Positions 47,553 through 56,676 of a stretch of 64,000 nucleotides of DNA are shown here, one piece after another (within the stretch, counting starts at the first letter, position 1; each line of letters starts with the position of its first letter). The notes beneath the pieces are model-generated. The model was given only the letters and a program-made list of their open reading frames with translations. It ran no database searches and was not told where the DNA came from. The stretch spans positions 205,693 to 269,692 of the forward strand of contig NZ_FXAT01000009.1 in assembly GCF_900177725.1 (NCBI RefSeq). The letters run 5' to 3'. Position numbers and translations under genes: made by a program. The stretch is from Paraburkholderia susongensis (GTDB lineage Bacteria; Pseudomonadota; Gammaproteobacteria; Burkholderiales; Burkholderiaceae).

Positions 47553-48722
47553 TTAACGCAATTTGAGAGTGGACAAACCGAATAGGCACAACATCAGCGT
47601 GATGATCCAGAAACGCACGACCACCTGCGTTTCCTTCCAACCCGACAATTCGAAATGGTGATGCAGCGGCGCCATCTTGAAGAAACGCCGCCCTTCTCCG
47701 AAACGGCGCTTCGTGTATTTGAACCACGCGACCTGCAGCATCACGGAGAGCGTTTCCGCCACGAAAATGCCGCCCATGATGAAGAGCACGATTTCCTGGC
47801 GCACGATCACCGCGACCGTGCCGAGCGCGCCGCCGAGCGCGAGCGCGCCGACGTCGCCCATGAACATCTGCGCCGGATGCGTGTTGAACCAGAGGAACGC
47901 GAGGCCCGCGCCGCCCATCGCCGAACAGAAGATCAGCAGTTCACCCGCGCCGGGAATGTGCGGAAACAGCAGGTACTTCGAATAGACCGAGCTGCCCATC
48001 ACATACGCGAACACCCCGAGCGACGCGCCGACCAGCACGACCGGCATGATGACGAGACCGTCGAGGCCATCGGTGAGATTCACGGCATTGCTCGCACCGA
48101 CGATCACGAGATACGTGAGCACGATGAAGCCCCAGACGCCGAGCGGATAGGTGATCGACTTGAAGAACGGCACCAGCAGGTCGGCGCGCGCGGGCAGCCC
48201 CATCGAAAGGCCGCTGCGCACCCACGCCATGAACAGGTCGAACACGCGCACGTTGCTCGCCTCGGACACGCTGAACGCGAGATAGACCGCCGCGAACAGG
48301 CCGATCACCGACTGCCAGAAATACTTCTCGCGCGAGGACATGCCGCGCGGGTCCTTGTGGACGACCTTGCGGTAATCGTCGACCCAGCCGATCACGCCGA
48401 AGCCGAACGTGACGAGTATCACGATCCAGATGAAGCGGTTGGTCAGATCGGCCCACAGCAGCGTCGCCACAGCGATGCCGAGCAGAATCAGCACGCCGCC
48501 CATCGTCGGCGTGCCCGACTTCACCGCGTGCGATTGCGGGCCGATCTTGCGCACCGGTTGGCCGACCTTCATCGCGGTCAGCTTGCGAATCACCGCCGGG
48601 CCGCAGACGAGCCCGATCAGCAGCGCGGTGATGGTCGCCATCACCGCGCGGAACGTCAGATAACTGAACACGCGCAAGAAGCTTGCGTCATTCTGCAGCC
48701 ATTGCGCCAGCGCCAGTAGCAT
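47553..48722 (-). CDS. mraY: Phospho-MurNAc-pentapeptide transferase MraY
   Basis: A 389-residue membrane enzyme forming lipid I from UDP-MurNAc-pentapeptide and undecaprenyl phosphate. Ten helices, with the catalytic loops NLTDGLDGL, FMGDVGALALGG and MAPLHHHFELSG. It lies 16 bp after murF and 23 bp before murD. Confidence 0.97.
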   Translation of the reverse strand: MLLALAQWLQNDASFLRVFSYLTFRAVMATITALLIGLVCGPAVIRKLTAMKVGQPVRKIGPQSHAVKSGTPTMGGVLILLGIAVATLLWADLTNRFIWIVILVTFGFGVIGWVDDYRKVVHKDPRGMSSREKYFWQSVIGLFAAVYLAFSVSEASNVRVFDLFMAWVRSGLSMGLPARADLLVPFFKSITYPLGVWGFIVLTYLVIVGASNAVNLTDGLDGLVIMPVVLVGASLGVFAYVMGSSVYSKYLLFPHIPGAGELLIFCSAMGGAGLAFLWFNTHPAQMFMGDVGALALGGALGTVAVIVRQEIVLFIMGGIFVAETLSVMLQVAWFKYTKRRFGEGRRFFKMAPLHHHFELSGWKETQVVVRFWIITLMLCLFGLSTLKLR

Positions 48723-48738
48723 GCTTGGTCCTTCTATT

Positions 48739-50151
48739 TCAATGTGCGGCGGGCGTCGAGCCCGCAGCGTTGGGTTGTGGACTCGTCACGGCGTCCACCA
48801 CGCGCTCCATCTGCATGAAGCGCGAACCTTTCACGAGAAGCGTTGCAGCAGCGCCGAAGCCGGCCTGCTGCAGTTGCGCGACCAGCGCGCCGACATCGGC
48901 GACGTGGTGCGCGCCCGCGCCATAGGCGGTGCAGGCGTCGCGCGAAGCGTCGCCCAGCGCGTACAGCGCGTCGATGCCGCGCTCTTTCGCATAGGCGCCG
49001 ATTTCGCGGTGAAACACCGGGCCGTTGTCGCCGACCTCGCCCATGTCGCCCATCACGAGCACGCGCGGCGACGCGCACGAGACGAGCACGTCGATCGCGG
49101 CGCGCATCGAGTCGGGATTCGCGTTGTAGGTGTCGTCGATCACGGTCGCGCCCGCGAGCGTGCCGAGCACGGCCTGCTTGACCTGCAGACGCCCCTTCAC
49201 CGCGCCGAACGATTCGAGGCCGCGTTGGATCGCATCGAGCGACACACCCGCCGCGACCGCGGCCGCGGTCGCAGCGAGCGCGTTGTGCGCGTTGTGATTG
49301 CCGAGCACCTGCAGCGTGACGTCGAGGTGGCCTTGCGGCGTATCGATGGAGAGGCGCTTGCCGTCGAACGTGCCCTTCACCGCGGCTTCGGTCGTGCGCT
49401 CGGCGTTGTTCAGCGCGAAATCGACGATGCGGCTGCCGGTCGCGGCCACACGCCAGATGCTCGCGTAGGCGTCGTCGGCGGGGAACACGGCCGTGCCTTC
49501 GGGCGACAGCGCATGAATCACGCTTGCATGCTCGAGCGCGACCGCTTCGACGGTCGCCATGAATTCCTGATGCTCGCGTTGCGCGTTGTTCACGACGGCG
49601 ACGGTCGGCTCGGCGAGCTTCGCGAGCAGTTCGGTTTCGCCCGGATGGTTCATGCCGAGCTCGACCACCGCGAGCCGATGCGCGGCATGCAGCCGGAACA
49701 GCGTGAGCGGCAAACCGATGTCGTTGTTGAAGTTGCCCGCAGTCGCGAGACGCGCATCGGCGCCGACCGCCGCCGCGAAGATCGACGCGATCATTTCCTT
49801 GACCGTGGTCTTGCCGTTGCTGCCCGTCACCGCGACGAGCGGCATGCTGAACTGGCGGCGCCAGCCGCGCGCGAGCACGCCGAGTGCGGCGCGCGTGTCG
49901 GCGACGCGGATCGCGGGCACGCTCCAGTTTTCCGGCGTGCGCGCGACCAGCACGGCCGCGACGTTGCGCGTCGCGACCTGCGGCAGGAAATCGTGCGCGT
50001 CGAAACGATCGCCCTTGATCGCGATGAACAGATCGCCGGGACCGGCGCTGCGGCTGTCGGTCGAGACGCCCTCGAAACGCACGCTGTCGTCACCGGTGAC
50101 GGTCGCGCCCGGGATCAGCGCGGCGGCTGTACGCAGCGAAAACATGCTCAT
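48739..50151 (-). CDS. murF: UDP-MurNAc-tripeptide D-alanyl-D-alanine ligase
   Basis: The 470-residue ligase adds D-Ala-D-Ala to UDP-MurNAc-tripeptide. ATP motif VTGSNGKTTVKEM at about 110-122. The start MSMFSLRTAAAL at 50151 overlaps murE by 4 bp (ATGA). The same frame stays open well upstream, inside murE in another frame, giving a misleading 708-codon frame. Confidence 0.96.
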   Translation of the reverse strand: MSMFSLRTAAALIPGATVTGDDSVRFEGVSTDSRSAGPGDLFIAIKGDRFDAHDFLPQVATRNVAAVLVARTPENWSVPAIRVADTRAALGVLARGWRRQFSMPLVAVTGSNGKTTVKEMIASIFAAAVGADARLATAGNFNNDIGLPLTLFRLHAAHRLAVVELGMNHPGETELLAKLAEPTVAVVNNAQREHQEFMATVEAVALEHASVIHALSPEGTAVFPADDAYASIWRVAATGSRIVDFALNNAERTTEAAVKGTFDGKRLSIDTPQGHLDVTLQVLGNHNAHNALAATAAAVAAGVSLDAIQRGLESFGAVKGRLQVKQAVLGTLAGATVIDDTYNANPDSMRAAIDVLVSCASPRVLVMGDMGEVGDNGPVFHREIGAYAKERGIDALYALGDASRDACTAYGAGAHHVADVGALVAQLQQAGFGAAATLLVKGSRFMQMERVVDAVTSPQPNAAGSTPAAH

Positions 50152-51707
50152 TCGCCACCTCCGCGTGCTTGCGTCGCCCGCGCGGCGAGCGCGAGGCGGG
50201 CGTGGTCCTGATCGGAGAAAGCGCGTTTCTTGCCCATGATTTCCTGTGTTGCTTCGTGTCCCTTGCCGGCCAGCACGATCACGTCTTCGCGCGCGGCGCC
50301 GCGAATCGCCTGCAGAATCGCGCTCGCGCGGTCCTCGATGCGGCGTGCCTTCGACGCGTCCTTCATGCCCGCCGCGATCTGCTCGATGATCGCGAGCGGA
50401 TCTTCGCTGCGCGGGTTGTCGCTCGTGACGACGAGGCTGTCCGCGAGCTTTTCGGCGATCGCGCCCATCAGCGGGCGCTTGGTCGCATCGCGGTCGCCGC
50501 CGCAGCCGAACATGCAGACGAGTTCGCCACCGCGCGCGGCCGCCATCGGGCGCAGCGCTTCGAGCGTTTTTTCGAGCGCGTCGGGCGTGTGCGCGTAATC
50601 GATGACGACAAGCGGTTCGTCGTTTTGCAGACGGCCGCCCAAACGCTGCATGCGGCCGTTCACCGGCTCGAGCTTCGCGAGTTCGGCAAGCGCCGCGTCG
50701 AACGGCACGTCGGCGGCGAGCAGAGTGCCGAGCACGGCGAGCAGATTGCTCACGTTGAATGCGCCGAGCGTCTGCACTTCGACTTCCGCGTTGCCCCAGT
50801 CCGAGGTGCGCAGATGGAACGCGGTGCCGGTGGCCGTGGCACGCACATTCGAGGCGGCGAGCCATGCGTCGGCTTGCGGCATGTCTTTGGGCTCAACTGC
50901 CGCCGCGGTATCGAGACCGTACGCAATCGTGCGCGCATGAGCGCGCGTGCTCGCAAGCAAACGGCGGCCGGCCGCGTCGTCGCGATTGATCACGGCCGCG
51001 CGCAGCTCCGGCCATGCGAACAGGTGCGCCTTCGACGCTTCATAGGCTGCGAACGTGCCGTGATAGTCGAGATGGTCCTGCGTGAGATTCGTGAACACGG
51101 CGATGTCGAACGCGGTGCCGTTCACACGCCCCTGATGCAGCGCGTGCGACGACACTTCCATCGCGACCGCCTGCGCACCCGCGTCGCGCAACTGCGCGAG
51201 GCTGCGTTGCAACTGCGGCGCGTCGGGCGTCGTGAAGCCGGTATGCATGAGCTGGCCGGGAAAGCCCGTGCCGAGCGTGCCGATGATCGCGCAGCGCGTG
51301 CCGAGCGAACTCAGCGCCGTGGCGATCCACTGGCTGCACGAAGTCTTGCCGTTCGTACCGGTGATGCCGACCGCGAGCAGCACGTCGCTCGGATCGCTAT
51401 ACCAGGCGCTCGCGATCGAGCCGGCGAGTTCGTTCAACGCGGGCACCGCGTGCGCGACGGACGGGTCGAGCGTGCCGGCAAAGCCTTCCGGTTGCACGAG
51501 AACGGCTGCCGCGCCGCGCTCGATCGCGGCGTCGATGAACGGACGGTTGTCCGCACCGTCGACCGCATACGCGAAGAACGCGTCGCCGGCCGCGAGCGAG
51601 CGCGTGTCGGCGTGCAATTGCGCGCCTGGCTGCACGTGCGCGTGCAGCCAGGCGAGGGCGTCGGCGATCTGCCGGTGCGCTGGATGTTGCTCGCGCAGCG
51701 CGCTCAT
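50148..51707 (-). CDS. murE: UDP-MurNAc-L-Ala-D-Glu: meso-diaminopimelate ligase
   Basis: A 519-residue Mur ligase adding the third residue of the stem peptide. ATP motif GITGTNGKTSCSQW at about 113-126. The substrate motif DNPRSEDP marks a meso-diaminopimelate (not lysine) enzyme. Overlaps ftsI and murF by 4 bp each. Confidence 0.97.
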   Translation of the reverse strand: MSALREQHPAHRQIADALAWLHAHVQPGAQLHADTRSLAAGDAFFAYAVDGADNRPFIDAAIERGAAAVLVQPEGFAGTLDPSVAHAVPALNELAGSIASAWYSDPSDVLLAVGITGTNGKTSCSQWIATALSSLGTRCAIIGTLGTGFPGQLMHTGFTTPDAPQLQRSLAQLRDAGAQAVAMEVSSHALHQGRVNGTAFDIAVFTNLTQDHLDYHGTFAAYEASKAHLFAWPELRAAVINRDDAAGRRLLASTRAHARTIAYGLDTAAAVEPKDMPQADAWLAASNVRATATGTAFHLRTSDWGNAEVEVQTLGAFNVSNLLAVLGTLLAADVPFDAALAELAKLEPVNGRMQRLGGRLQNDEPLVVIDYAHTPDALEKTLEALRPMAAARGGELVCMFGCGGDRDATKRPLMGAIAEKLADSLVVTSDNPRSEDPLAIIEQIAAGMKDASKARRIEDRASAILQAIRGAAREDVIVLAGKGHEATQEIMGKKRAFSDQDHARLALAARATQARGGGE

Positions 51708-53569
51708 CGCTCGACTCCGGGATGATTCTTCGTGTTGGCGGAAATGGTCATCTTTTTCACGCCGGGACTCGTGGACAGTTTCTTGGCGCCGGACTGCGTG
51801 GCCGGCACGCCGGGCGCGGCCGGCGCCGAGTCGTCGGACACGACCATCTGCTTGACGGGCATGTCGGGCGGCACGTTCAGCGCGCGCAGCGTATCGCCGA
51901 CGATGCCCGAGAACACCGGACCCGACACCTGCCCGCCGAAGTGGCTGCCCGCGGTCGGTTCGTCGACCGATACGGCGACGACGATGCGCGGATTCGGCAT
52001 CGGCGCCATGCCGACGAACGATGCGCGGTATTTGGAGTGGTCGTAACCGTGCGGGCCGTGCTTGTAGGCCGTACCGCTCTTGCCGCCGACGCGATAGCCC
52101 GGCACGGCCGCATCCGGCGAGGTGCCGCCGGGCGCGACCACGGTTTCGAGCATCGCGCGCACTTCACGCGCGGTGGTCGGCGAGAAAATCTGCGGACCGA
52201 TGGCCGGCTGGTCGCCCGGCGTGTGGAAAATCGACACCGGCATGATTTCGCCGTCGTGCGCGATCGCGGTGTACGCGCGGCCGAGCTGGAACAGCGACAC
52301 CGACAGGCCATAACCGTACGACATGGTTGCCTGCTCGATGCGGCGCCAGCTCTTCCACGGACGCAGACGGCCCGCCGCCGCGCCCGGGAAACCGACCTTC
52401 GGCGCCTGGCCGAGACCGATGCTCGTGTACATGTTCCACATCTCTTCGGGCTTCAACTGCATCGCGATCTTCGTCGCGCCGATGTTGCTCGACTTCTGGA
52501 TCACACCGCCGACCGTCAGCACGCCGAACGCGCTGTCGTCGGTAATCGGTGCGCCATCGAGCACGAAGCGGCCACCGCCCGTATTCACCAGTGTAGTCGG
52601 CGTCACGCGGTGCAGATCGAGCGCGAGCGAAATCGTGAACGGCTTCATGATCGAGCCCGGCTCGAACGTGTCGGTCAGGATGCGGTTGCGCAGCTGGTCG
52701 CCGGTCAGGTGCGAGCGGTCGTTCGGGTTGTAGGTCGGGTAGTTGACGAGCGCGAGCACTTCGCCCGTGCGCACGTCGATCACCATCGCCGCGCCGGCCT
52801 TCGCCTTGAATTTCTCGACGGCCGCTTTCAGGTTCGTATAGGCGATGTACTGGATCTTGCTGTCGATCGACAGATCGACGTCCTGGCCGTTGTGCGGCAC
52901 GACCTGCTCGTCCACGTCCTCGATGACGTGGCCCATGCGGTCCTTGATGACGCGGCGGCTGCCCGACATGCCGGCGAGCAGCTTCTGGTCGCCGAGCTCG
53001 ACGCCTTCCTGGCCCTCGTCCTCGACGTTCGTGAAGCCGATCAGGTGAGCGGTGATTTCGCCCTCGGGATAGAAGCGCTTGTATTCCTCGCGCGAGTAAA
53101 TGCCGGGGATGTCGAGCGCGGCGACTTTCGCGGCGACGTCGAGCGGCACCTGGCGCTTCACGTAGACGAAGGTCTTGTCTTCCGAGAGCTTCGTGCGCAG
53201 CTCCTTGGTGGTCATGCCGAGCAGCTTGCCCAGCGAGTCGAGCTTGTCGGCGCCGAGATCGTCGGGCACCGCTTCGGGAATCGCCCAGATCGCGCGCACG
53301 GGCAGACTCGTGGCGAGCACGAGACCGTTGCGGTCGAGAATCTTGCCGCGCGTGGCCGGCAATTCGATGCGGCGCTGATAACGGATTTCGCCCTGCTTCA
53401 GATAGAACGCGTTGCCCGGTCCCTGAATCCAGAACGCGCGCGCGGCGAGCGCGACGAACGCCATGAACAGCATGAACACGACGAGCTTCGAGCGCCACAT
53501 CGGCAGGCGCACCGACAGGATCGGATTGGCGGAAAACGCAACGCTCTTGCGAGCCGACGATTTTTTCAT
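51704..53569 (-). CDS. ftsI: Septal peptidoglycan transpeptidase FtsI (PBP3)
   Basis: A 621-residue class B penicillin-binding protein. One membrane helix at about 28-48, dimerisation domain, then transpeptidase with SIMK (SxxK, in EPGSIMKPF), SSN and KSGT motifs. The C-terminal tail (about 575-621) is Ser/Ala/Lys-rich. Works with FtsW at the septum. Overlaps ftsL by 4 bp. Confidence 0.97.
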   Translation of the reverse strand: MKKSSARKSVAFSANPILSVRLPMWRSKLVVFMLFMAFVALAARAFWIQGPGNAFYLKQGEIRYQRRIELPATRGKILDRNGLVLATSLPVRAIWAIPEAVPDDLGADKLDSLGKLLGMTTKELRTKLSEDKTFVYVKRQVPLDVAAKVAALDIPGIYSREEYKRFYPEGEITAHLIGFTNVEDEGQEGVELGDQKLLAGMSGSRRVIKDRMGHVIEDVDEQVVPHNGQDVDLSIDSKIQYIAYTNLKAAVEKFKAKAGAAMVIDVRTGEVLALVNYPTYNPNDRSHLTGDQLRNRILTDTFEPGSIMKPFTISLALDLHRVTPTTLVNTGGGRFVLDGAPITDDSAFGVLTVGGVIQKSSNIGATKIAMQLKPEEMWNMYTSIGLGQAPKVGFPGAAAGRLRPWKSWRRIEQATMSYGYGLSVSLFQLGRAYTAIAHDGEIMPVSIFHTPGDQPAIGPQIFSPTTAREVRAMLETVVAPGGTSPDAAVPGYRVGGKSGTAYKHGPHGYDHSKYRASFVGMAPMPNPRIVVAVSVDEPTAGSHFGGQVSGPVFSGIVGDTLRALNVPPDMPVKQMVVSDDSAPAAPGVPATQSGAKKLSTSPGVKKMTISANTKNHPGVER

Positions 53570-53916
53570 CGCGTGCCTCCGCGACGGGTCGCCGCCGGCG
53601 CCGAGGCCGGAGCAGAAGTCGGAATGGGCGCGTCCTCAGCCTTCGCGGCGCCCGGGTCGAGCGTCAGGTACTGGGTGCGGCCCGTCGTGACCGATTGCAT
53701 CTTCAGCGAGGCGGTGGCGATCTGCTCGATGCGCGAGGTCTTCGACAGCGCGCTCTGCTGATATTGAAGCTGCGAATAGTCCTGCTGCAGTTGACGCTCC
53801 TGCGATTGAGCGCGCTGCAACTGGATAAAGATCTGACGCTGCTGATTGGTCGCGTTGACAACCGACAAGGCACAGCCCATCACGATGATCAGCAGGAAAA
53901 TATTGAGGCGGTTCAT
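53566..53916 (-). CDS. ftsL: Cell division protein FtsL
   Basis: A 116-residue bitopic protein of the FtsQBL complex. One helix (NIFLLIIVMGCALSVV) near the start, then a periplasmic coiled coil (QLQRAQSQERQLQQDYSQLQ) and an Ala/Pro-rich tail. Overlaps rsmH by 4 bp. Confidence 0.93.
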   Translation of the reverse strand: MNRLNIFLLIIVMGCALSVVNATNQQRQIFIQLQRAQSQERQLQQDYSQLQYQQSALSKTSRIEQIATASLKMQSVTTGRTQYLTLDPGAAKAEDAPIPTSAPASAPAATRRGGTR

Positions 53917-54866
53917 GGCGCGATCCGCTCCGCCACACGCATCACGGCAGAACGGGCGCGCGGGTTCTCAGCGACTTCTGCGTCGCTCGCGAATACACGG
54001 CCGATGATCTTGAGCGGGGGGCTCGGCAGGTCAACTGCGCGGATCGGCAGACGGCGATCGACCGCCGGCGCACTCGCGTGCGCCTGCATGAATCGCTTGA
54101 CGATCCGATCCTCGAGCGAATGAAAGCTGATGACCACCAGCCGCCCCCCTTGCTCCAACAGCGACAACGCTGCTTCTAAAACGACTTGCAGCTCCGCAAG
54201 CTCTTGATTGACGTGAATCCGTATAGCCTGAAAGGTGCGGGTTGCCGGGTCCTTACCCTTCTCACGGGTTTTGACGACGTTAGCCACGATTTGGGCAAGC
54301 TCGCCCGTGCTGACGAGAGGCCCAAGACGGTCGGACTCTGCCCGGCGAGCAACAAGCGCCTTTGCAATCTGAAAAGCAAACCGTTCTTCCCCATAATCTC
54401 GTATCACCTCCGTCAATTCCTGCACCGTGGCCCGCGCGAGCCAGTCAGCCGCGGACTCGCCGCGCGTCGGGTCCATCCGCATGTCGAGCGGGCCGTCGGC
54501 GCGGAAGCTGAAGCCCCGCTCCGGATCGTCGACTTGCGGCGACGACACGCCCAGATCCAGCAAAACACCCGACACCCGTCCTACGCCACGCTCCGCCATT
54601 GCGGAGCGCAGTGAAGCAAAACTCTCATGCACGATGCCAAAGCGCGGATCGCCGATCATCTGCGCCGTCGCGATGGCGAGCGGGTCCTTGTCGAACGCGA
54701 TCAGCCGCCCCGCTTCACCCAACCGCTCCAGCACGAGGCGGCTATGACCGCCCCGGCCGAACGTGCCGTCCACATACGTGCCGTCCGTGCGCGTCACCAA
54801 CGCGTCGACCGCTTCGTTCAGCAGCACCGTGCGATGCTGCAATTCGTTTCCCATCGCAGATGCCAT
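53913..54866 (-). CDS. rsmH: 16S rRNA m4C1402 methyltransferase RsmH (MraW)
   Basis: A 317-residue SAM-dependent methyltransferase modifying C1402 in the ribosomal decoding site. SAM-binding sequence DGTFGRGGHSRLVL lies at about 33-46, and VISFHSLEDRIVKRF near residue 255. Two starts are possible: 54866 (MASAMGNEL) or 54854 (MGNEL). Neither has a good ribosome site, suggesting coupling to mraZ, whose stop is 15 bp upstream. Confidence 0.95.
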   Translation of the reverse strand: MASAMGNELQHRTVLLNEAVDALVTRTDGTYVDGTFGRGGHSRLVLERLGEAGRLIAFDKDPLAIATAQMIGDPRFGIVHESFASLRSAMAERGVGRVSGVLLDLGVSSPQVDDPERGFSFRADGPLDMRMDPTRGESAADWLARATVQELTEVIRDYGEERFAFQIAKALVARRAESDRLGPLVSTGELAQIVANVVKTREKGKDPATRTFQAIRIHVNQELAELQVVLEAALSLLEQGGRLVVISFHSLEDRIVKRFMQAHASAPAVDRRLPIRAVDLPSPPLKIIGRVFASDAEVAENPRARSAVMRVAERIAP

Positions 54867-54881
54867 AAAGTTGAACCGCGA

Positions 54882-55310
54882 TCAGAACGTGAAATCTTTC
54901 AACGCGTCGGGCATGCCCTCGGCGATCGCCGCCTGTTCCTTCGCGGCGTAAATCTGTGCATCCCACAACTCGAAGTGACGGCCCATGCCGAGCAAGGTCA
55001 CTTCTTTTTCCAGCGAGCCAGCGGCGCGCAACTCCGGCGACACGAGCACGCGGCCTGCGCCGTCCATATCCACATCCATTGCGTTGCCGAGAAAAATGCG
55101 CTTCCACCAGGCTGCGTTCATGGGCAGCTTGTCGACCTTGTCGCGGAAGATCTCCCATTCCGGGCGCGGAAAGAGCAACAGGCAGCCGTCCGGGTGCTTG
55201 GTGATCGTCACCCGGCCCTCTGCCTGTGTTTGCAGCGCATCCCGATAACGAGAGGGAATCGACATCCGCCCTTTCGCATCGAGCGTCAGCGCCGACGCCC
55301 CTTGGAACAC
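54882..55310 (-). CDS. mraZ: Transcriptional regulator MraZ
   Basis: A 142-residue protein with two SpoVT-AbrB-like domains; begins MFQGASALTLDAKGRMSIPS. In E. coli MraZ forms a ring-shaped oligomer that represses its own dcw promoter by binding 10-bp-spaced TGGGN repeats. Matching repeats lie upstream here (55383-55422). First gene of the cluster. Confidence 0.96.
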   Translation of the reverse strand: MFQGASALTLDAKGRMSIPSRYRDALQTQAEGRVTITKHPDGCLLLFPRPEWEIFRDKVDKLPMNAAWWKRIFLGNAMDVDMDGAGRVLVSPELRAAGSLEKEVTLLGMGRHFELWDAQIYAAKEQAAIAEGMPDALKDFTF

Positions 55311-55382
55311 TTCACTCTCCCCTCTTGCGACGCTGTTGCGCCGGCTTCCCGATTCCTGAAAATCTACCTGAAAGTGGTGTGG

Positions 55383-55422
55383 AGATCACACAAAAATACA
55401 CTTTCTCACACTGCCTCCCACT
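55383..55422 (-). promoter_or_regulatory. MraZ operator: four direct repeats with 10-bp period
   Basis: Read on the minus strand: AGTGGGAGGC, AGTGTGAGAA, AGTGTATTTT and TGTGTGATCT follow each other exactly every 10 bp. E. coli MraZ binds TGGGN repeats with the same period. The first unit shares bases with the -10 element; the others cover the start point and early transcribed region. Confidence 0.75.
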
Positions 55423-55448
55423 TTAGAGGAACGCTAAACAGGGGTCAA
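55420..55448 (-). promoter_or_regulatory. mra (dcw) promoter
   Basis: TTGACC (55443-55448) and TAAAGT (55420-55425) are separated by exactly 17 bp on the minus strand, about 110 bp ahead of the mraZ ATG. Confidence 0.75.
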
Positions 55449-55732
55449 GGGAGATACCCGCTTTTCGAGCGAATTTTGTTTGCTAGAACAAGGACTTAGC
55501 GCGACTCCTTCACGTCAGGCATAAAACGGAAAACCGTTATAAATGAATGAGCTAGTGAAACTTGTGAAGGTGATACGTGAAAAGCGCGGGGGAACAACGC
55601 GGATTGAAAGAGATCGTTAAGGCGGATCGGAAGGAATAAATGAGGCTTGCAGAGGGCCTTCGACGAACGGCGCGCGGGGCGCCGTCCCATTTCGGAAAAT
55701 ACGTTTCAGCGGTGGGTCCGGCCTGACAGCTT

Positions 55733-56371
55733 TTATATGTAATAGGCTGTGCGCGTCATGACTTTCGACATCGCGCGCATCAACGCACGCGCGGGAAACG
55801 GCAACTCGACGCCGCCGGCATCCATCGCGGCCTTGCCGTGCTGTGCTTCGTCGATCCGCATCTGCTCGACGATCGCGCGCGATTCGTGATCGGCGGGCGG
55901 CAGCTCGTCGAGATGGCTGTCGAGATGCAACTCCACCTGCCGCTCGGTTTCAGCCATGAAGCCGAGACTCACGCGATCTCCCATGCGACCGGCGGCGAGA
56001 CCGATCGCCAAGGCACCGGTGTACCAGAGCGGATTCAGCAGACTCGGACGCGAATCGAGCGCCTCGAGGCGCTTCGCGGTCCACGCGAGATGATCTTCTT
56101 CCTCGATCGCGGCGCGATCGAACACGGCGCGCAACGAAGGCGAACGAGTGGCGAGTTTCTGAGCCTGGTAAAGCGCCTGCGCGCAGACTTCGCCGACATG
56201 ATTCACGCGCATCAAACCGGCTGCGTGCGCGCGTTCCGCTGGCGAGAGTTCGGGTGCCTCGGCCGTCGCCACGGACTCCTGTGGAATAGGCAGCGGACGA
56301 CTCATCCGCGACACGCCCGTCAGTGAGCGTAAACCCCGATCAAACTCGCCAATCAACTCGTCCAGCAACAT
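55733..56371 (-). CDS. coq7: 3-demethoxyubiquinol hydroxylase Coq7
   Basis: A 212-residue diiron monooxygenase performing the C6 hydroxylation in ubiquinone synthesis in bacteria that lack UbiF. Diiron ligands appear in NHVGEVCAQ, AIEEEDHLAW and RIDEAQHG. The first 45 residues are a lineage-specific extension. Its side-chain substrate is made by IspB, encoded in this window. Confidence 0.93.
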   Translation of the reverse strand: MLLDELIGEFDRGLRSLTGVSRMSRPLPIPQESVATAEAPELSPAERAHAAGLMRVNHVGEVCAQALYQAQKLATRSPSLRAVFDRAAIEEEDHLAWTAKRLEALDSRPSLLNPLWYTGALAIGLAAGRMGDRVSLGFMAETERQVELHLDSHLDELPPADHESRAIVEQMRIDEAQHGKAAMDAGGVELPFPARALMRAMSKVMTRTAYYI

Positions 56372-56676
56372 AAAGCACTCCCTGATTCAACGGCCGCTTC
56401 ACCGAACCGGAACGTCCACGCGACAAGGCTTTGCGACGCAAAACCGGCTACGCGGGAACCTCGGATCCGGATGAAACGGACAGCCAATTTCCGATTCTAG
56501 ACCATGTTGCGTAAACGAAACAGGAGCCCTCCTGGCCACCTCCTTTTTCTTTGTGCCATGTATGCCTTTTGTTACATTACGTGGCAACTTCTCGCGAAGT
56601 TGCACAAGCAAGGCCTTGAGCGCCAGATAAATATTTCGCCTTGTACAAAAGATTCGTAATCCTTGGAGATCATTCG
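56372..56676 (+). other. Porin upstream region with hairpin
   Basis: No gene is seen in these 305 bp. A perfect 8-bp inverted repeat GCAACTTC / GAAGTTGC (56584-56591 / 56596-56603, loop TCGC) lies 73 bp before the porin ATG and may be an operator or leader hairpin. The region is AT-richer than average, consistent with a strong promoter, but hexamers are not clear. Confidence 0.4.

Larger units (their letters stand above)
55311..55732. other. dcw promoter region
   Basis: The 422 bp between coq7 and mraZ hold the mra promoter and operator (55383-55448). The rest (55449-55732) contains no recognisable gene; it includes an AT-richer stretch near 55500-55640, unlike its surroundings. Confidence 0.6.

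Noticed and set aside
48739..50865. A 708-codon minus-strand frame suggesting a MurE-MurF fusion
   Set aside because: The upstream 238 codons are out of frame with murE and not Mur-like. The real murF starts at 50151 and murE is separate.
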